Origin: Streptomyces sp. NBC_00237
GTDB lineage: Bacteria > Actinomycetota > Actinomycetes > Streptomycetales > Streptomycetaceae
NCBI RefSeq assembly: GCF_026342435.1
Contig: NZ_JAPEMT010000001.1
Span: forward strand, 1,296,501 to 1,360,500
DNA length: 64,000 nucleotides
Reading direction: 5' to 3'
Positions 18,378 through 27,002 of this stretch are shown piece after piece; positions within the stretch are counted from its first letter, which is position 1; the number at the start of each line of letters is the position of its first letter. The notes under the pieces are model-generated. The model saw only the letters and a list, made by a program, of their open reading frames with translations, had not been told where the DNA came from and searched no databases. Position numbers and translations under genes: made by a program.

Positions 18378-19358
18378 ATGGATCTGATCGTGGTGGAGGA
18401 CGTCGAGAAGGTCTTCGGCGTACGGCGTAAGACAGGCTTCCTACGGAGGGAGAAACGGCAGGTCAGAGCAGTCGACGGGATCAGCTTCACGATTCCGCGC
18501 GGCGAGATGGTCGGGTACATCGGCCCCAACGGGGCGGGCAAGTCCACCACCATCAAGATGCTGACCGGCATCCTCACGCCGAGCGGCGGGCGGTTGCGCG
18601 TCGCGGGCATCGACCCTTCGAGGGAGCGGACGAGGCTCGCCCAGCGCATCGGCGTCGTCTTCGGGCAGCGCACGACGCTGTGGTGGGACCTGCCGCTGAA
18701 GGACTCGTACCGGCTGATGCACCGCATGTACCGCATCCCGGACGCGCGCTTCGCCGTGAACATGGCGCGTTGCGTCGAACTCCTCGACCTGGCCGAGCTG
18801 TTGGACGTGCCCGTACGGCAGTTGTCGCTCGGGCAGCGCATGCGGGGCGACATCGCGGCGGCACTCCTCCACGACCCGGAGGTGCTGTACCTGGACGAGC
18901 CGACGATCGGCCTGGACGTCGTGTCGAAGTCCAAAGTGCGCCAGTTCCTGCGGGACTTGAACGCCGAACTCGGCACCACCGTCCTGCTCACCACCCACGA
19001 CCTCACCGACATCGAGCAGCTCTGCAAGCGTGTGATGGTCATCGACCACGGACGTCTGATGTACGACGGGGCGCTCGCGGGACTGCACGAGGTGGGGGAG
19101 AGCGAGCGGACGCTCGTGGTCGACCTGGAGCACGAAATGCCGCCCGTACGCACCGAGTTGGCGAGGGTGGTGAAGGTGGAGGGGCCGAGGCAGTGGCTGG
19201 CCTTCCCCGCTTCGGTCTCGGCCGCTCCGCTGGTCGCTCAAATCGCGGCCGCGTACCCGTTGTTGGATCTGTCCATCCGGGAGCCGGACATCGAGGCGGT
19301 GATCGCGAAGATGTACGCGGGCGGGACGGACGGGGCGCGGGGCGCGCGGTTAATCTGA
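18378..19358 (+). CDS. ABC transporter ATP-binding protein for the ABC-2 exporter
   Basis: 326-aa cytosolic ATPase of the daunorubicin-resistance/ABC-2 type. Walker A is GPNGAGKST, the signature is LSLGQRMRGD, Walker B is VLYLDEPTIGLD, and the switch His is in LTTHDL. The insertion GVRRKTGFLRREKRQVRAVDG near the N-terminus is typical of the DUF990-associated ATPases. Together with the two permeases upstream it forms an export operon. The start codon is 35 bp after the second permease. Confidence 0.92.
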   Translation: MDLIVVEDVEKVFGVRRKTGFLRREKRQVRAVDGISFTIPRGEMVGYIGPNGAGKSTTIKMLTGILTPSGGRLRVAGIDPSRERTRLAQRIGVVFGQRTTLWWDLPLKDSYRLMHRMYRIPDARFAVNMARCVELLDLAELLDVPVRQLSLGQRMRGDIAAALLHDPEVLYLDEPTIGLDVVSKSKVRQFLRDLNAELGTTVLLTTHDLTDIEQLCKRVMVIDHGRLMYDGALAGLHEVGESERTLVVDLEHEMPPVRTELARVVKVEGPRQWLAFPASVSAAPLVAQIAAAYPLLDLSIREPDIEAVIAKMYAGGTDGARGARLI

Positions 19359-19363
19359 CTCGT

Positions 19364-20029
19364 ATGACCAGTTCCAGTGCGAGTGACCTTCCCGAACTGC
19401 GGGCGTCCGACGCCGATCGAGAGCGTGTGGCCGAAGTGCTGCGCGAGGCCGTCGCCGAGGGGCGGCTCGACATGGAGGAGTTCGACGAGCGGCTCGGTGC
19501 CGTGTTCAGGTCCCGTACGCACGGGGAGTTGCAGGTCCTCGTCCGGGACCTGCCGGTGTCCGCGGAGACGGCCCCCATGGTCCTCCCGGAACTGCGGGGC
19601 GGCGGCGCGACGGAGAGCTGGGCGAGCCGGATCGGCGTTCCGGCGACGTCGAAGGGGGCGTTCGCCTTCTGGGGCGGCTTCAAGAGGTGGGGCACGTGGA
19701 GCGTGCCGAGGACCTTCACCGCGTTCGCGATGTGGGGCGGCGGCGAGATCGACCTGCGCGAGGCCCGCTTCGAGGAGCGTGAGGTGACGATCCGCTGCTT
19801 CACGATCATGGGGGGCATCGTGGTGAAGGTGCCTCAGAACCTCCACGTGCAGGTCAATGGCATCGGCATCATGGGCGACTTCGACGACAAGGCGACGGGG
19901 GAGGGCACTCCGGGCTCGCCCAGGGTGCGGGTCACGGGCTTCGCGCTGATGGGTGGGGTGGGGGTCGAACGCAAGCTCCGCAAGGCGGAGAAGGCGCGTC
20001 TGCGCGAAGAACGCCGCAAGGAACTCTGA
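19364..20029 (+). CDS. DUF1707 protein with LiaF-like C-terminal domain
   Basis: 221-aa protein. The N-terminal DUF1707 domain (LRASDADRERVAEVLREAVAEGRLDMEEFDERL...YAART-like) is a short helical module common in actinobacteria, proposed to act in signalling or dimerisation. The C-terminal part (FTAFAMWGGGEIDLREARFEEREVTIRCFTIMGGIVVKVP) resembles the beta-rich cell-wall-stress domain of LiaF/YvqF. No membrane helix is seen. The basic tail is RLREERRKEL. It starts six bases after the ATPase stop and is probably co-transcribed. Confidence 0.85.
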   Translation: MTSSSASDLPELRASDADRERVAEVLREAVAEGRLDMEEFDERLGAVFRSRTHGELQVLVRDLPVSAETAPMVLPELRGGGATESWASRIGVPATSKGAFAFWGGFKRWGTWSVPRTFTAFAMWGGGEIDLREARFEEREVTIRCFTIMGGIVVKVPQNLHVQVNGIGIMGDFDDKATGEGTPGSPRVRVTGFALMGGVGVERKLRKAEKARLREERRKEL

Positions 20030-20158
20030 CCCCGTCCCGCCCGTCCCCTTGGCCGCCAGGCCCTCCGCCCAGCCCCCTTGAGCGGCGGGGCCTCCGCCTC
20101 GCCTCCTCGGGCTCCGCTTCCGCCTCGCCCCCTCGGGCTCCGCTTCCGCCCAGCCCCC

Positions 20159-20226
20159 TTGGGCGGCGGGGCTCGCCTCGTCCCCTTGGGCGGCGGGGCT
20201 CGCCTCGTCCCCTTGGGCGGCGGGGC
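20159..20226. repeat. 27-bp tandem repeat, two full copies and a partial third
   Basis: TTGGGCGGCGGGGCTCGCCT plus CGTCCCC is repeated exactly at 20159-20185 and 20186-20212, and the first 14 bases recur from 20213. Shorter degenerate copies lie upstream from about 20080. The units contain complementary runs that could fold as hairpins. Confidence 0.85.
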
Positions 20227-20465
20227 CGCCCCCCGGGGGCGGAACGGGCGGGCAAGGGGGCGGCACCCCTCGCTCCCGGCCCACCCCGGAGCGGCCCCGC
20301 CCCACCCCGGTACCGCCTCGCCCCTCGCAAGAGCCGGACCGGTGCCGCCCGCCGTTACCTCCACCTATGGGCGCGCCGCGCCCCGGGGCGCCTTCGGCGG
20401 GCCGCCCCAGTCCCGCCCCTTCACCTAAAGCGCTCGCCGCGCGGCAGTCCCGCACACGTGCGGGT

Positions 20466-20505
20466 GCGTCGTGGCTGGTCGCGCAGTTCCCCGCGCCCCT
20501 GAAGG
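20466..20505. repeat. Interspersed GC-rich repeat, copy 2
   Basis: GCGTCGTGGCTGGTCGCGCAGTTCCCC...CCCCTGAAGG matches the copy at 3579-3620, including an identical 20-base core CAGTTCCCCGCGCCCCTGAA. Confidence 0.65.
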
Positions 20506-20561
20506 GGCACGTTCTCGCAAGCCCCAGCGCGCAACCGAGCCGCACCTCGGTGCGGTCCCGG

Positions 20562-21902
20562 TCAGGACCGTACGGTCGAAGCGCCCGCCCCTCCCCGCAC
20601 CAACATCTCCCACTCCACCCACATCCCCATCCGCCGATACCCCTCATCGCTCGGATGCAGATGGTCCCCCGAGTCGTACCGAGCCAGCATCCGCACCGGC
20701 GCGTACCCGTCCCGCACCGCCCGGTCGAAGTCCACCACCCCGTCGAACACCTTCCCCGCCCGGATGGCGTCGTTCACCGCCCCCCGCACCCGCTCCCGGT
20801 CCGCCGTCCACGACGGGTGCCCGCCGAACGGCAGCAGCGTCCCGCCGATCACCCGCTGCCCCCGCGCGTGCCCCTGCCGCACGAGTTCCCGCAGGCCCTC
20901 GACGATCCGGCCCGGGTCCCGCTCGTGCGGCGGCGCGATGATGTCGTTGATCCCCAGCAGCACCACGACCGCCTTGACGCCGGGCCGCATCGCCGCGTCC
21001 GCCGCGAACCGCGACAGCCCGCTCGGTCCCCGCCCGTCGCTGAGCAGCCGGTTCCCGCTGATGCCCTGATTCAGCACCCCGTAGCGCGGTGCCCCCGGCT
21101 CGTCCCGCAGCCGGTCCGCGAAGACGTCTGGCCACCGCCGGTTCGCGTTCAGGGTCGAGGAGATCCCGTCCGTGATCGAGTCGCCGAACATCACCACGGC
21201 TCCGTCGGCCCGCGCGTTCAGCACGTCCACACCGGTCAGGTACCGCCAGTTGTTGGTCCGCTTGAGGTACCCGCGGCCCGACACGTCCTCGGTGTGGTCC
21301 CCGACGGCGCTGAAGCCGGTCTGCCGCGAGTGCGGGTGATACGTGACGTACCCGCTCGCCCTCGGCGAGTACGTCGTCACGAGCAGGTCCCCGTCGTACG
21401 GCACCTCGATCACGGTCCGGTCCCCGACGACGCTCCCCCCGGCGGGCACGATCACGTACGGCTTACCCCCGAACGTGACCCCCCGCATGGTCCCGGGCGC
21501 GGCTGCCGGAGTCCCGCTCCCGGCCGCGACCGCTACCGACGCGTGCGAGATGAGCAGCGGTTTGTCCCCGAACCGATTCGACAGCGTGATCCGCGCGCTG
21601 TTCCCCCCGATGCTGGTGTGCACCACGTTCCGCACCGTATGCCCGGCCAGCCCCCGTGCCGTACGCGGCTCCGGCCCGACCGGCGAGGCCGCCCACGTCC
21701 CGATCCACCGGTTGTTCGCGGCGGGCCGCAGCCCGTCCCCACCGTGCCGCGCGCTCTCTCCACGCCCCCGGTCCCCCTGCTGCCCGGCACGCGCGGCGCC
21801 GTCGCCGCCGATGAGGCGGGTGGCGGCGAAGATGCCGCAGGAGATGAGTACGACCATGGTGGCCAGAGCGGCCAGCAGGGCGTATCCGTGGCGCCGGGTC
21901 AT
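20562..21902 (-). CDS. Exported SGNH/GDSL hydrolase
   Basis: 446-aa secreted or membrane-tethered esterase-type enzyme. The N-terminal hydrophobic segment (ALLAALATMVVLISCGIFAA) is a signal/anchor, and Cys22 gives an imperfect lipobox. A beta-rich N-terminal domain (to ~residue 230) precedes the SGNH domain. This has block I VVMFGDSITDG with the catalytic Ser, block II NQGISGNRLL, block III LLGINDI and block V SGDHLHPSDEGY with Asp and His. The substrate is unknown; related Streptomyces enzymes are carbohydrate or lipid esterases. Confidence 0.9.
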   Translation of the reverse strand: MTRRHGYALLAALATMVVLISCGIFAATRLIGGDGAARAGQQGDRGRGESARHGGDGLRPAANNRWIGTWAASPVGPEPRTARGLAGHTVRNVVHTSIGGNSARITLSNRFGDKPLLISHASVAVAAGSGTPAAAPGTMRGVTFGGKPYVIVPAGGSVVGDRTVIEVPYDGDLLVTTYSPRASGYVTYHPHSRQTGFSAVGDHTEDVSGRGYLKRTNNWRYLTGVDVLNARADGAVVMFGDSITDGISSTLNANRRWPDVFADRLRDEPGAPRYGVLNQGISGNRLLSDGRGPSGLSRFAADAAMRPGVKAVVVLLGINDIIAPPHERDPGRIVEGLRELVRQGHARGQRVIGGTLLPFGGHPSWTADRERVRGAVNDAIRAGKVFDGVVDFDRAVRDGYAPVRMLARYDSGDHLHPSDEGYRRMGMWVEWEMLVRGGAGASTVRS

Positions 21903-22197
21903 GCGGGGGTACTCCTCGTTGATCCTCGAAGTCCGATCCTCGAAGCGCGATGCTCGAACTGATCACCGCTCCTGTCTGATGATCACAATGATGCGGTACG
22001 GCCTTGAGGAGTGAGACGTCGGGAACTCAAGGTGCGTTCCGGGAGTAAGACAGGTAGGGACTGTGCTGAGGGGTCCTAGGAGTACGGAGCTCCTGTACGA
22101 CCGGACCAGATCGGACCGGACCGGACCGGGCAGCAGGACGGACGGCACGAGGCCGGACCGGCGAAGGGCGACGGGCGAAGGGCAATGGGCGGAACGC

Positions 22198-23658
22198 ATG
22201 GAACGCATGGAACGTATGGAACGTAAAGACAACGGAACGCTTGCCTCCGAACGGGGACCCGAGCAGAACCCGGGCCCCGGCCCGGCGGCGAAGCCCGATC
22301 GCGGACCGGGCCCGGGGCACACTTCCGGCGGCACCCCGGACGAGAAGCCTGCCCACTCCGCCCCCCGCCCCACCCCTCCTGCCTCCCCCCGCCAGCCCTT
22401 CGCCTTCAGCGAGGCCGACGAGGAGAAGCAGCGGGGCGTACGCCGCATGAAGGCGACGGCCACCGGCCTGCTCCTCTTCGTCGCGCTCGTGTACGTCCTG
22501 GCCAAATGGGCGCAGCACAGCGGGCTCGGCGGCTGGGCGGGCTATGTCGCGGCGGCGGCGGAGGCCGGAATGGTGGGTGCGATGGCGGACTGGTTCGCCG
22601 TCACGGCCCTCTTCAAGCACCCCCTGGGCATCCCCATCCCGCACACCGCCATCATCCCCACCAAGAAGGATCAACTAGGCGTTTCCCTGGCCGAGTTCGT
22701 CGGCGAGAACTTCCTCTCCGAGGAGGTCATCCGCGCCCGCCTGGCCCCCCTCGACATGGGCGGCCGCCTGGGCGCCTGGCTCGCCGACCCGGCCCACGCC
22801 GACCGCGTCACCGAGGAGCTCGCCACGGCCCTGCGCGGTGCGCTCACGATCCTCCGCGACTCCGACGTGCAAGCGGTGGTCGGCGAGGCCATCACCCGCC
22901 GCGCCGAATCCGCCGAGATCGCCCCCGGCCTGGGCAAGGCCCTCGACAAGGTGGTCGCCGACGGCGCCCACCACCGTGCGGTGGACCTGATCTGCACCCG
23001 CGCCCACGACTGGCTCGTCGAACACGGCGACTCCGTCATGGACGCGGTCCAGGGCGGTGCCCCCGGCTGGACCCCCCGCTTCGTGGACCGCAAGATCGGC
23101 GACCGCGTCTACCGCGAGCTGCTCCGCTTCGTCACGGAGATACGGGACATGCCGACCCACCCCGCCCGAGGAGCCATCGACCGCTTCCTCGCCGACTTCG
23201 CCACCGACCTCCAGTCGGACACCGAGACCCGCGCCCGCACCGAGCGCCTCAAGGCCGAGATCCTCAACCGCCCCGAGGTCCAGGACGTCATCGCCTCCGC
23301 GTGGTCGGCGGTCCGCGCCATGATCCTCGCCGCCGCCGACGACGACCGTTCCGAACTCCGCCTCCGCGTCCGCGCCTCCCTGATCTCCCTGGGCACCCGC
23401 CTGGCCACGGACGGCCGCCTCCAGCGCAAGCTCGAAGGCTGGGTCGAGGGGGCGGCGGTGTACGTCATCACCACCTACCGCTCCGAGATCACGTCCCTGA
23501 TCACGGACACGGTCGCGGGCTGGGACGCCACCCACACCTCCCGCAAGATCGAGGCCCACATCGGCCGCGACCTCCAGTTCATCCGCATCAACGGAACGGT
23601 GGTCGGCGCCCTGGTCGGCCTCCTCATCTACACGGCGTCAAAGGCTTTCGGCGCCTGA
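22198..23658 (+). CDS. DUF445 family membrane protein
   Basis: ~486-aa protein. A Pro/Gly/Glu-rich disordered N-terminus of ~80 residues is followed by a membrane segment (TGLLLFVALVYVLAKW) and the DUF445 hallmark GYVAAAAEAGMVGAMADWFAVTALFKHPLGIPIPHTAIIP. A long helical region and a C-terminal membrane helix (GTVVGALVGLLIYTAS) come next. Three in-frame ATGs at 22198, 22207 and 22216 come from a 9-bp repeat (ATGGAACGY), so the start is ambiguous. DUF445 function is unknown; the architecture suggests an envelope-associated scaffold. Confidence 0.85.
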   Translation: MERMERMERKDNGTLASERGPEQNPGPGPAAKPDRGPGPGHTSGGTPDEKPAHSAPRPTPPASPRQPFAFSEADEEKQRGVRRMKATATGLLLFVALVYVLAKWAQHSGLGGWAGYVAAAAEAGMVGAMADWFAVTALFKHPLGIPIPHTAIIPTKKDQLGVSLAEFVGENFLSEEVIRARLAPLDMGGRLGAWLADPAHADRVTEELATALRGALTILRDSDVQAVVGEAITRRAESAEIAPGLGKALDKVVADGAHHRAVDLICTRAHDWLVEHGDSVMDAVQGGAPGWTPRFVDRKIGDRVYRELLRFVTEIRDMPTHPARGAIDRFLADFATDLQSDTETRARTERLKAEILNRPEVQDVIASAWSAVRAMILAAADDDRSELRLRVRASLISLGTRLATDGRLQRKLEGWVEGAAVYVITTYRSEITSLITDTVAGWDATHTSRKIEAHIGRDLQFIRINGTVVGALVGLLIYTASKAFGA

Positions 23659-23740
23659 CACCACGCCGCACGACCGCTACGACGCCGGGGCGGTACGGCC
23701 TCACCCGCCCCGCCTGGCCCACCGCGCCTACCGGCCCGTA

Positions 23741-24280
23741 CTAGCCCTTCTTGGCCTTGGCAGCGCCGGGGGCGGCGGTGTTCATGGTGATCCGTACGAC
23801 GGCGGTTCCCTTCACGGGCTTGGCGCCCACCGACTTCCCCTTCATCCCCTTCATCTTCACCTCGTACATGAAGTCGTCCTCGCCGATGTAGGAGGGGGAC
23901 GGCGTGTAGGTGACGCGGTTGCCCTTGAGGGAGGCTTTCCCGTGCCGGGGTTTGGTGTGGAGGGTGAGCTCGTAGTCGGACGTCTCCGCGGCCCCGAGGA
24001 AGGGGGCGGCGGGCATACCGGCCGGGGCGAGGGTGTCGTTCTTCAGGACCTCGACCACGACCTTCTCGCCCCCTTCCGTGTCGTCCGCGTCGTCGACGAG
24101 CTGCATCCACGGCGGCCCGGCCTTCGCCGCCTGCGCGACGACTCCGTCACTCGCTCCCGCGGCCCCGGGCTTCGAGTCGGCCGCGTTCGCCTCGCACCCG
24201 ACCAGCGCCACGGCCACGGTCATGGCGGCCCCACTGACGATCACGGCCTGCCGACGAGCGGCACCTCTCACCCACTGCAT
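23741..24280 (-). CDS. Lipoprotein with an Ig-like beta domain
   Basis: 179-aa exported lipoprotein starting MQWVRGAARRQ, with lipobox VALVGC. The mature part has a VVEVLKNDTLAP segment and a beta-sandwich ending in SYIGEDDFMYEVKMKG...GTAVVRITM. This resembles the Ig/cadherin-like repeat (Big-9, VxDVLANDT...GxDSFTYTV) in adhesins. It is a paralogue of the protein at 24619-25470, and the two share upstream sequence. The GGGGGG before the ATG acts as ribosome-binding site. Confidence 0.75.
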   Translation of the reverse strand: MQWVRGAARRQAVIVSGAAMTVAVALVGCEANAADSKPGAAGASDGVVAQAAKAGPPWMQLVDDADDTEGGEKVVVEVLKNDTLAPAGMPAAPFLGAAETSDYELTLHTKPRHGKASLKGNRVTYTPSPSYIGEDDFMYEVKMKGMKGKSVGAKPVKGTAVVRITMNTAAPGAAKAKKG

Positions 24281-24618
24281 GTGCCCCCCAGAGGCATTCG
24301 ACCCGAAATCCATCATTCGTCCGGGCATTCGAAAGCTAGCTAAGAGGCTGATGATGACAGTGCGGCAGGGGAGGGGCACGGGAGGGGTCGCTCAATGACC
24401 AAAAGTCGCCGCCCAAACCGGCCGAAACCCACCTTCGCTCCAGCCTGCCGCCCGGCCTCCCGCCCACTCCGGTCCGCCCCCGCACGCCTCGTGCCGATGA
24501 AGGTACGCATTCCCGCCAGGCGCGCGATCGACCACCCCTGCGCCGGGGGCTGCCCCGCCCCGAGGGGCAACCCGTCCGACGTGCCTCGACCCTCAAAGCG
24601 GAGCCTGCCTACCTCCGC
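24281..24618. other. Intergenic region between paralogous lipoprotein genes
   Basis: 338 bp with no gene supported. On the minus strand it contains CACTGTCATCATCAGCC (plus-strand 24348-24364), which recurs upstream of the second lipoprotein near 25522-25538. It is probably a conserved promoter block. Confidence 0.55.
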
Positions 24619-25470
24619 CTACTCACACCCGACCCCGTCACCATCCCGGTCGAGGTGGCGCCCGTACCCGGGGTCGCCCCGCCGGATGGGCGCGGCACCG
24701 GCGGCGCGCACGGCGGAGCAGTTCTTGTAGGAGGCGTTGCCGCCCCCACTCCCCCCGGAGGTGCTACTCCCACCGGACCCCGAGCCCCCGCCGGTCCCAC
24801 CGGTTCCACCTTCGTACGGCTCACAGCCCACCCCGTCCCCGTCCCGGTCGAGGTGCCGCGCGTAGCCGGGGTCCCCCTCGTTGATCGGCGCGGCACCGGC
24901 GGCACGTACCGCGGCACAGTTCTTGTAGCGGACCGGCGGCGCGGGCTTCTTCGTCTTCACGGGCGGGGGCTTGGGCGCGGATACCGTCAGCCGCACGACG
25001 GCCGTACCGCTGACGCCCTCGACGGTCACCTTGTACGTGAACTCGTCCGCACCTCCGTACCCCACCTGCGGCGTGTACGTGAAGCTGCTCCCACCCGCAC
25101 TGACGACGGCCGTCCCCGCAGTCGGCTGAGCCTCCAGCGCCAAGGTGAACTCCCCCTTCTGCACCGCCTTCTTGAAGGCTTCGGCGTCGCCGCCACCCGG
25201 AGCTTTGAAGGTGTCGTTCGCCAGCACGTCCACGACCACCGCTTTGACGCTCTTCACCCTCGCGGTGTCATCGATGAGCCCGAGCACACCCCCTGCGGGC
25301 GTCGGCGTCGGCGCCGCCTCCGTGGCCGACGGCTCCGCCGCCGTCGGCGTGGACGCACCCCCCACCGGCTTGGCGTCCACCGGGGTGCCACCCCCACACC
25401 CGGCCAACGTCACCGCCGCCACCACGACCACCCCACCCGCCGTCACCGCACGCTGCCGCGCACCACCCAT
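24619..25470 (-). CDS. Lipoprotein with Ig-like domain and two Excalibur calcium-binding domains
   Basis: 283-aa exported lipoprotein with lipobox VTLAGC. A Thr/Pro/Ala-rich linker leads to an Ig-like domain (VVVDVLANDTFKAP ... GGADEFTYKVTVEG). Two Excalibur domains follow, each with YKNC(A/S)AVRAAGAAPI, then GDPGY.RHLDRDGDGVGCE, joined by a Gly/Ser linker. The DxDxDG loop binds calcium. ATG at 25470 is listed. A TTG at 25482 or 25485, preceded by GGGGG and aligning with the start of the paralogous lipoprotein, is a plausible alternative. The role is probably surface or extracellular binding. Confidence 0.82.
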   Translation of the reverse strand: MGGARQRAVTAGGVVVVAAVTLAGCGGGTPVDAKPVGGASTPTAAEPSATEAAPTPTPAGGVLGLIDDTARVKSVKAVVVDVLANDTFKAPGGGDAEAFKKAVQKGEFTLALEAQPTAGTAVVSAGGSSFTYTPQVGYGGADEFTYKVTVEGVSGTAVVRLTVSAPKPPPVKTKKPAPPVRYKNCAAVRAAGAAPINEGDPGYARHLDRDGDGVGCEPYEGGTGGTGGGSGSGGSSTSGGSGGGNASYKNCSAVRAAGAAPIRRGDPGYGRHLDRDGDGVGCE

Positions 25471-25744
25471 ACGTATCCCCAACAACGTGAGCCCCCAAGG
25501 CATCAGAAGTGAACCGAGGGGCCGATGATGACAGTGATGTGGAGATCAAGTGCCCAAACAGTGAATAGTTGGCCAGAAGAGGTTGTTTAGCCCTTCCTAC
25601 TCCCGTTCATCTCCTGTCCCACACCGGCCACTCCCAGCTCAGGCCGAGCGTCTACAACTCGAAGCGGTGCTCGGGGACTTGCGTTGATGGCTCAAATTGA
25701 TGGCTCGCTCATCGAAACTCAGGCTTCGGGGGCTTCTTGCGGGG

Positions 25745-25936
25745 CTACAGCCTGTTGCTTCGGAGGGCGTCGACGAACTGGACCCAAGAGTCATCGTTGA
25801 ACGCGAGCCTTGGGCCTCCCCTGGCCTTGCTGTCTCGTATGGCAGTCCCAGCTTGTGTGCCCGCGACCTCTACGCACTCGGTGTTCGCACCCCCGCTGTA
25901 CGAGGACTTGAACCAGTCAAGGGCATCGTTCGTCAT
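25745..25936 (-). CDS. DUF397 protein
   Basis: 63-aa protein with the DUF397 signature W-x-KSSYSGG-x-N-x-ECVEVA at its N-terminus and AIRDSKARGGPRLAF...WVQFVDALR at its C-terminus. It overlaps the XRE-DUF5753 regulator gene upstream by four bases (ATGA), so the two are translationally coupled. In Streptomyces such small proteins accompany WhiJ-like regulators and are proposed to modulate them, possibly as partner or antitoxin-like proteins. Confidence 0.88.
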   Translation of the reverse strand: MTNDALDWFKSSYSGGANTECVEVAGTQAGTAIRDSKARGGPRLAFNDDSWVQFVDALRSNRL

Positions 25937-26781
25937 GACATCTCCTTGTGGGCTCTCTTGATCAGCGCCGCCGAGGCGGTGATGTCGAGTGCCTGTGCGC
26001 GCAGGTAATCGAATGCCTGGCGGTAGCGGTCCAACTCTTCCTCCTTCTCAAGGAAGAGCGCCCCCGTGAGAATGTCCAGGTACACGACGTCCAGGGAGGG
26101 TTGTTGGCCGCCCAGGATAACGAAGCTGCCCATGGCGGAAGCGTGGGCGCCGGAGGCGAACGGCAGGATTTGTAGGGTCACATGAGGGGCATCCGCGCAG
26201 GCCAAGAGGTAGTCCAGTTGACTCCGCATGGTGCTGGTGCTGCCAACGCAGCGCCGGATCACGGACTCGTCCAGGACGGCCCAGATGTGCGGAGGCGTGG
26301 AACGCTTGAGGATCTCTTGGCGCTTCAGGCGGATGCTGACCTGACGTTCCACTTCCTTGGCGGGCTGACGCATGTCGGAGGCCCTGACGATTGCCTCTGC
26401 GTATCCGCGGGTCTGGAGGAGGCCGGGAACGTAGGCGCAGGCGAAGTGGTTCTCCTGGAGGGCCTCGTCTTCGAGCGTCAGAAGGAAGTTCATTGACTCG
26501 GGGATCTTGCTGCCCAGCGAGGTCCACCAACCTTGGACCCGGGCTTCCTTCGCAAGGGCGATGATCGCTTCGCGTTCAACGTCGCTGGCGCCGTAGGACC
26601 TGCAAAGGGCATCGGCGATCGGCCACTTGATGGGCCCCTCTTTCGTCTCGTAACGGCTGATGGTGGCCTTGGAGACGCCGATCAGTTTTCCGGCTTCCTC
26701 CAATGTCATGTCTCTTCGTTCGCGCAACTTGCGGAGTGTTGCGCCGAGTTGGCGTCTGCGTGTGGTGGGTCCGGTGGGCAC
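25933..26781 (-). CDS. XRE-family regulator with DUF5753 domain (WhiJ-like)
   Basis: 282-aa DNA-binding protein. An XRE helix-turn-helix is seen at residues ~10-60 (LRKLRERRDMTLEEAGKLIGVSKATISRYET), and the rest (QENHFACAYVPGLLQTRGYAEAIVRA ... LDESVIRRCVG ... LPFASGAHASAMGSFVIL) is the DUF5753 domain. Paralogues number in the tens in Streptomyces, and WhiJ represses development genes. It forms an operon with the DUF397 gene and is divergent from an RsbW-like ATPase gene. An inverted repeat between them (26883-26913) is a likely operator. Confidence 0.9.
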   Translation of the reverse strand: MPTGPTTRRRQLGATLRKLRERRDMTLEEAGKLIGVSKATISRYETKEGPIKWPIADALCRSYGASDVEREAIIALAKEARVQGWWTSLGSKIPESMNFLLTLEDEALQENHFACAYVPGLLQTRGYAEAIVRASDMRQPAKEVERQVSIRLKRQEILKRSTPPHIWAVLDESVIRRCVGSTSTMRSQLDYLLACADAPHVTLQILPFASGAHASAMGSFVILGGQQPSLDVVYLDILTGALFLEKEEELDRYRQAFDYLRAQALDITASAALIKRAHKEMS

Positions 26782-26882
26782 GGGGTCTCCGATCTCTGCT
26801 CGCTGGGCGACCCAGCGGTCTCCTCAACTATGGATATTTCACTCGAAGTTGCCTTCCCCGCGAGCCTTTCGAGGGAAGTTTT

Positions 26883-26913
26883 CGTGAGAAGTTGCACGAG
26901 GTGACTTCTCACG
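26883..26913. promoter_or_regulatory. Inverted repeat in divergent regulator/ATPase promoter
   Basis: CGTGAGAAGT (26883-26892) and ACTTCTCACG (26904-26913) are perfect 10-bp arms separated by 11 bp. They lie between the XRE gene and the RsbW-like gene. GAAGTT motifs recur nearby at about 26847 and 26874. This is a candidate operator for the XRE protein. Confidence 0.6.
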
Positions 26914-27002
26914 GGCCATACTCGCAGACGTATCGCTACGCAGCGCAGTCGTATGGATACGGCATGTGCATTGCTGTCGTGGCTACGAGAGGGAGTGCGG
27001 CC

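Larger units (their letters stand above)
20030..20561. other. Repeat-rich, extremely GC-rich intergenic region
   Basis: 532 bp between two convergent genes without a supported gene. It holds degenerate tandem repeats based on CCCCTTGGGCGGCGGGG (best unit 27 bp at 20159-20212) and copy 2 of an interspersed repeat at 20466-20505. Any ORFs here are low-complexity shadows. Confidence 0.7.

Noticed and set aside
20040..20240. GC-rich repeats between DUF1707 and the SGNH hydrolase as a possible CRISPR
   Set aside because: Units are contiguous tandem copies with no spacers, and no cas genes are near.
26703..27002. An N-terminal extension of the RsbW-like gene to 26703
   Set aside because: It would cover the divergent promoter and the operator-like repeat and overlap the XRE gene start. 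ATG 27003 has a clear ribosome-binding site.
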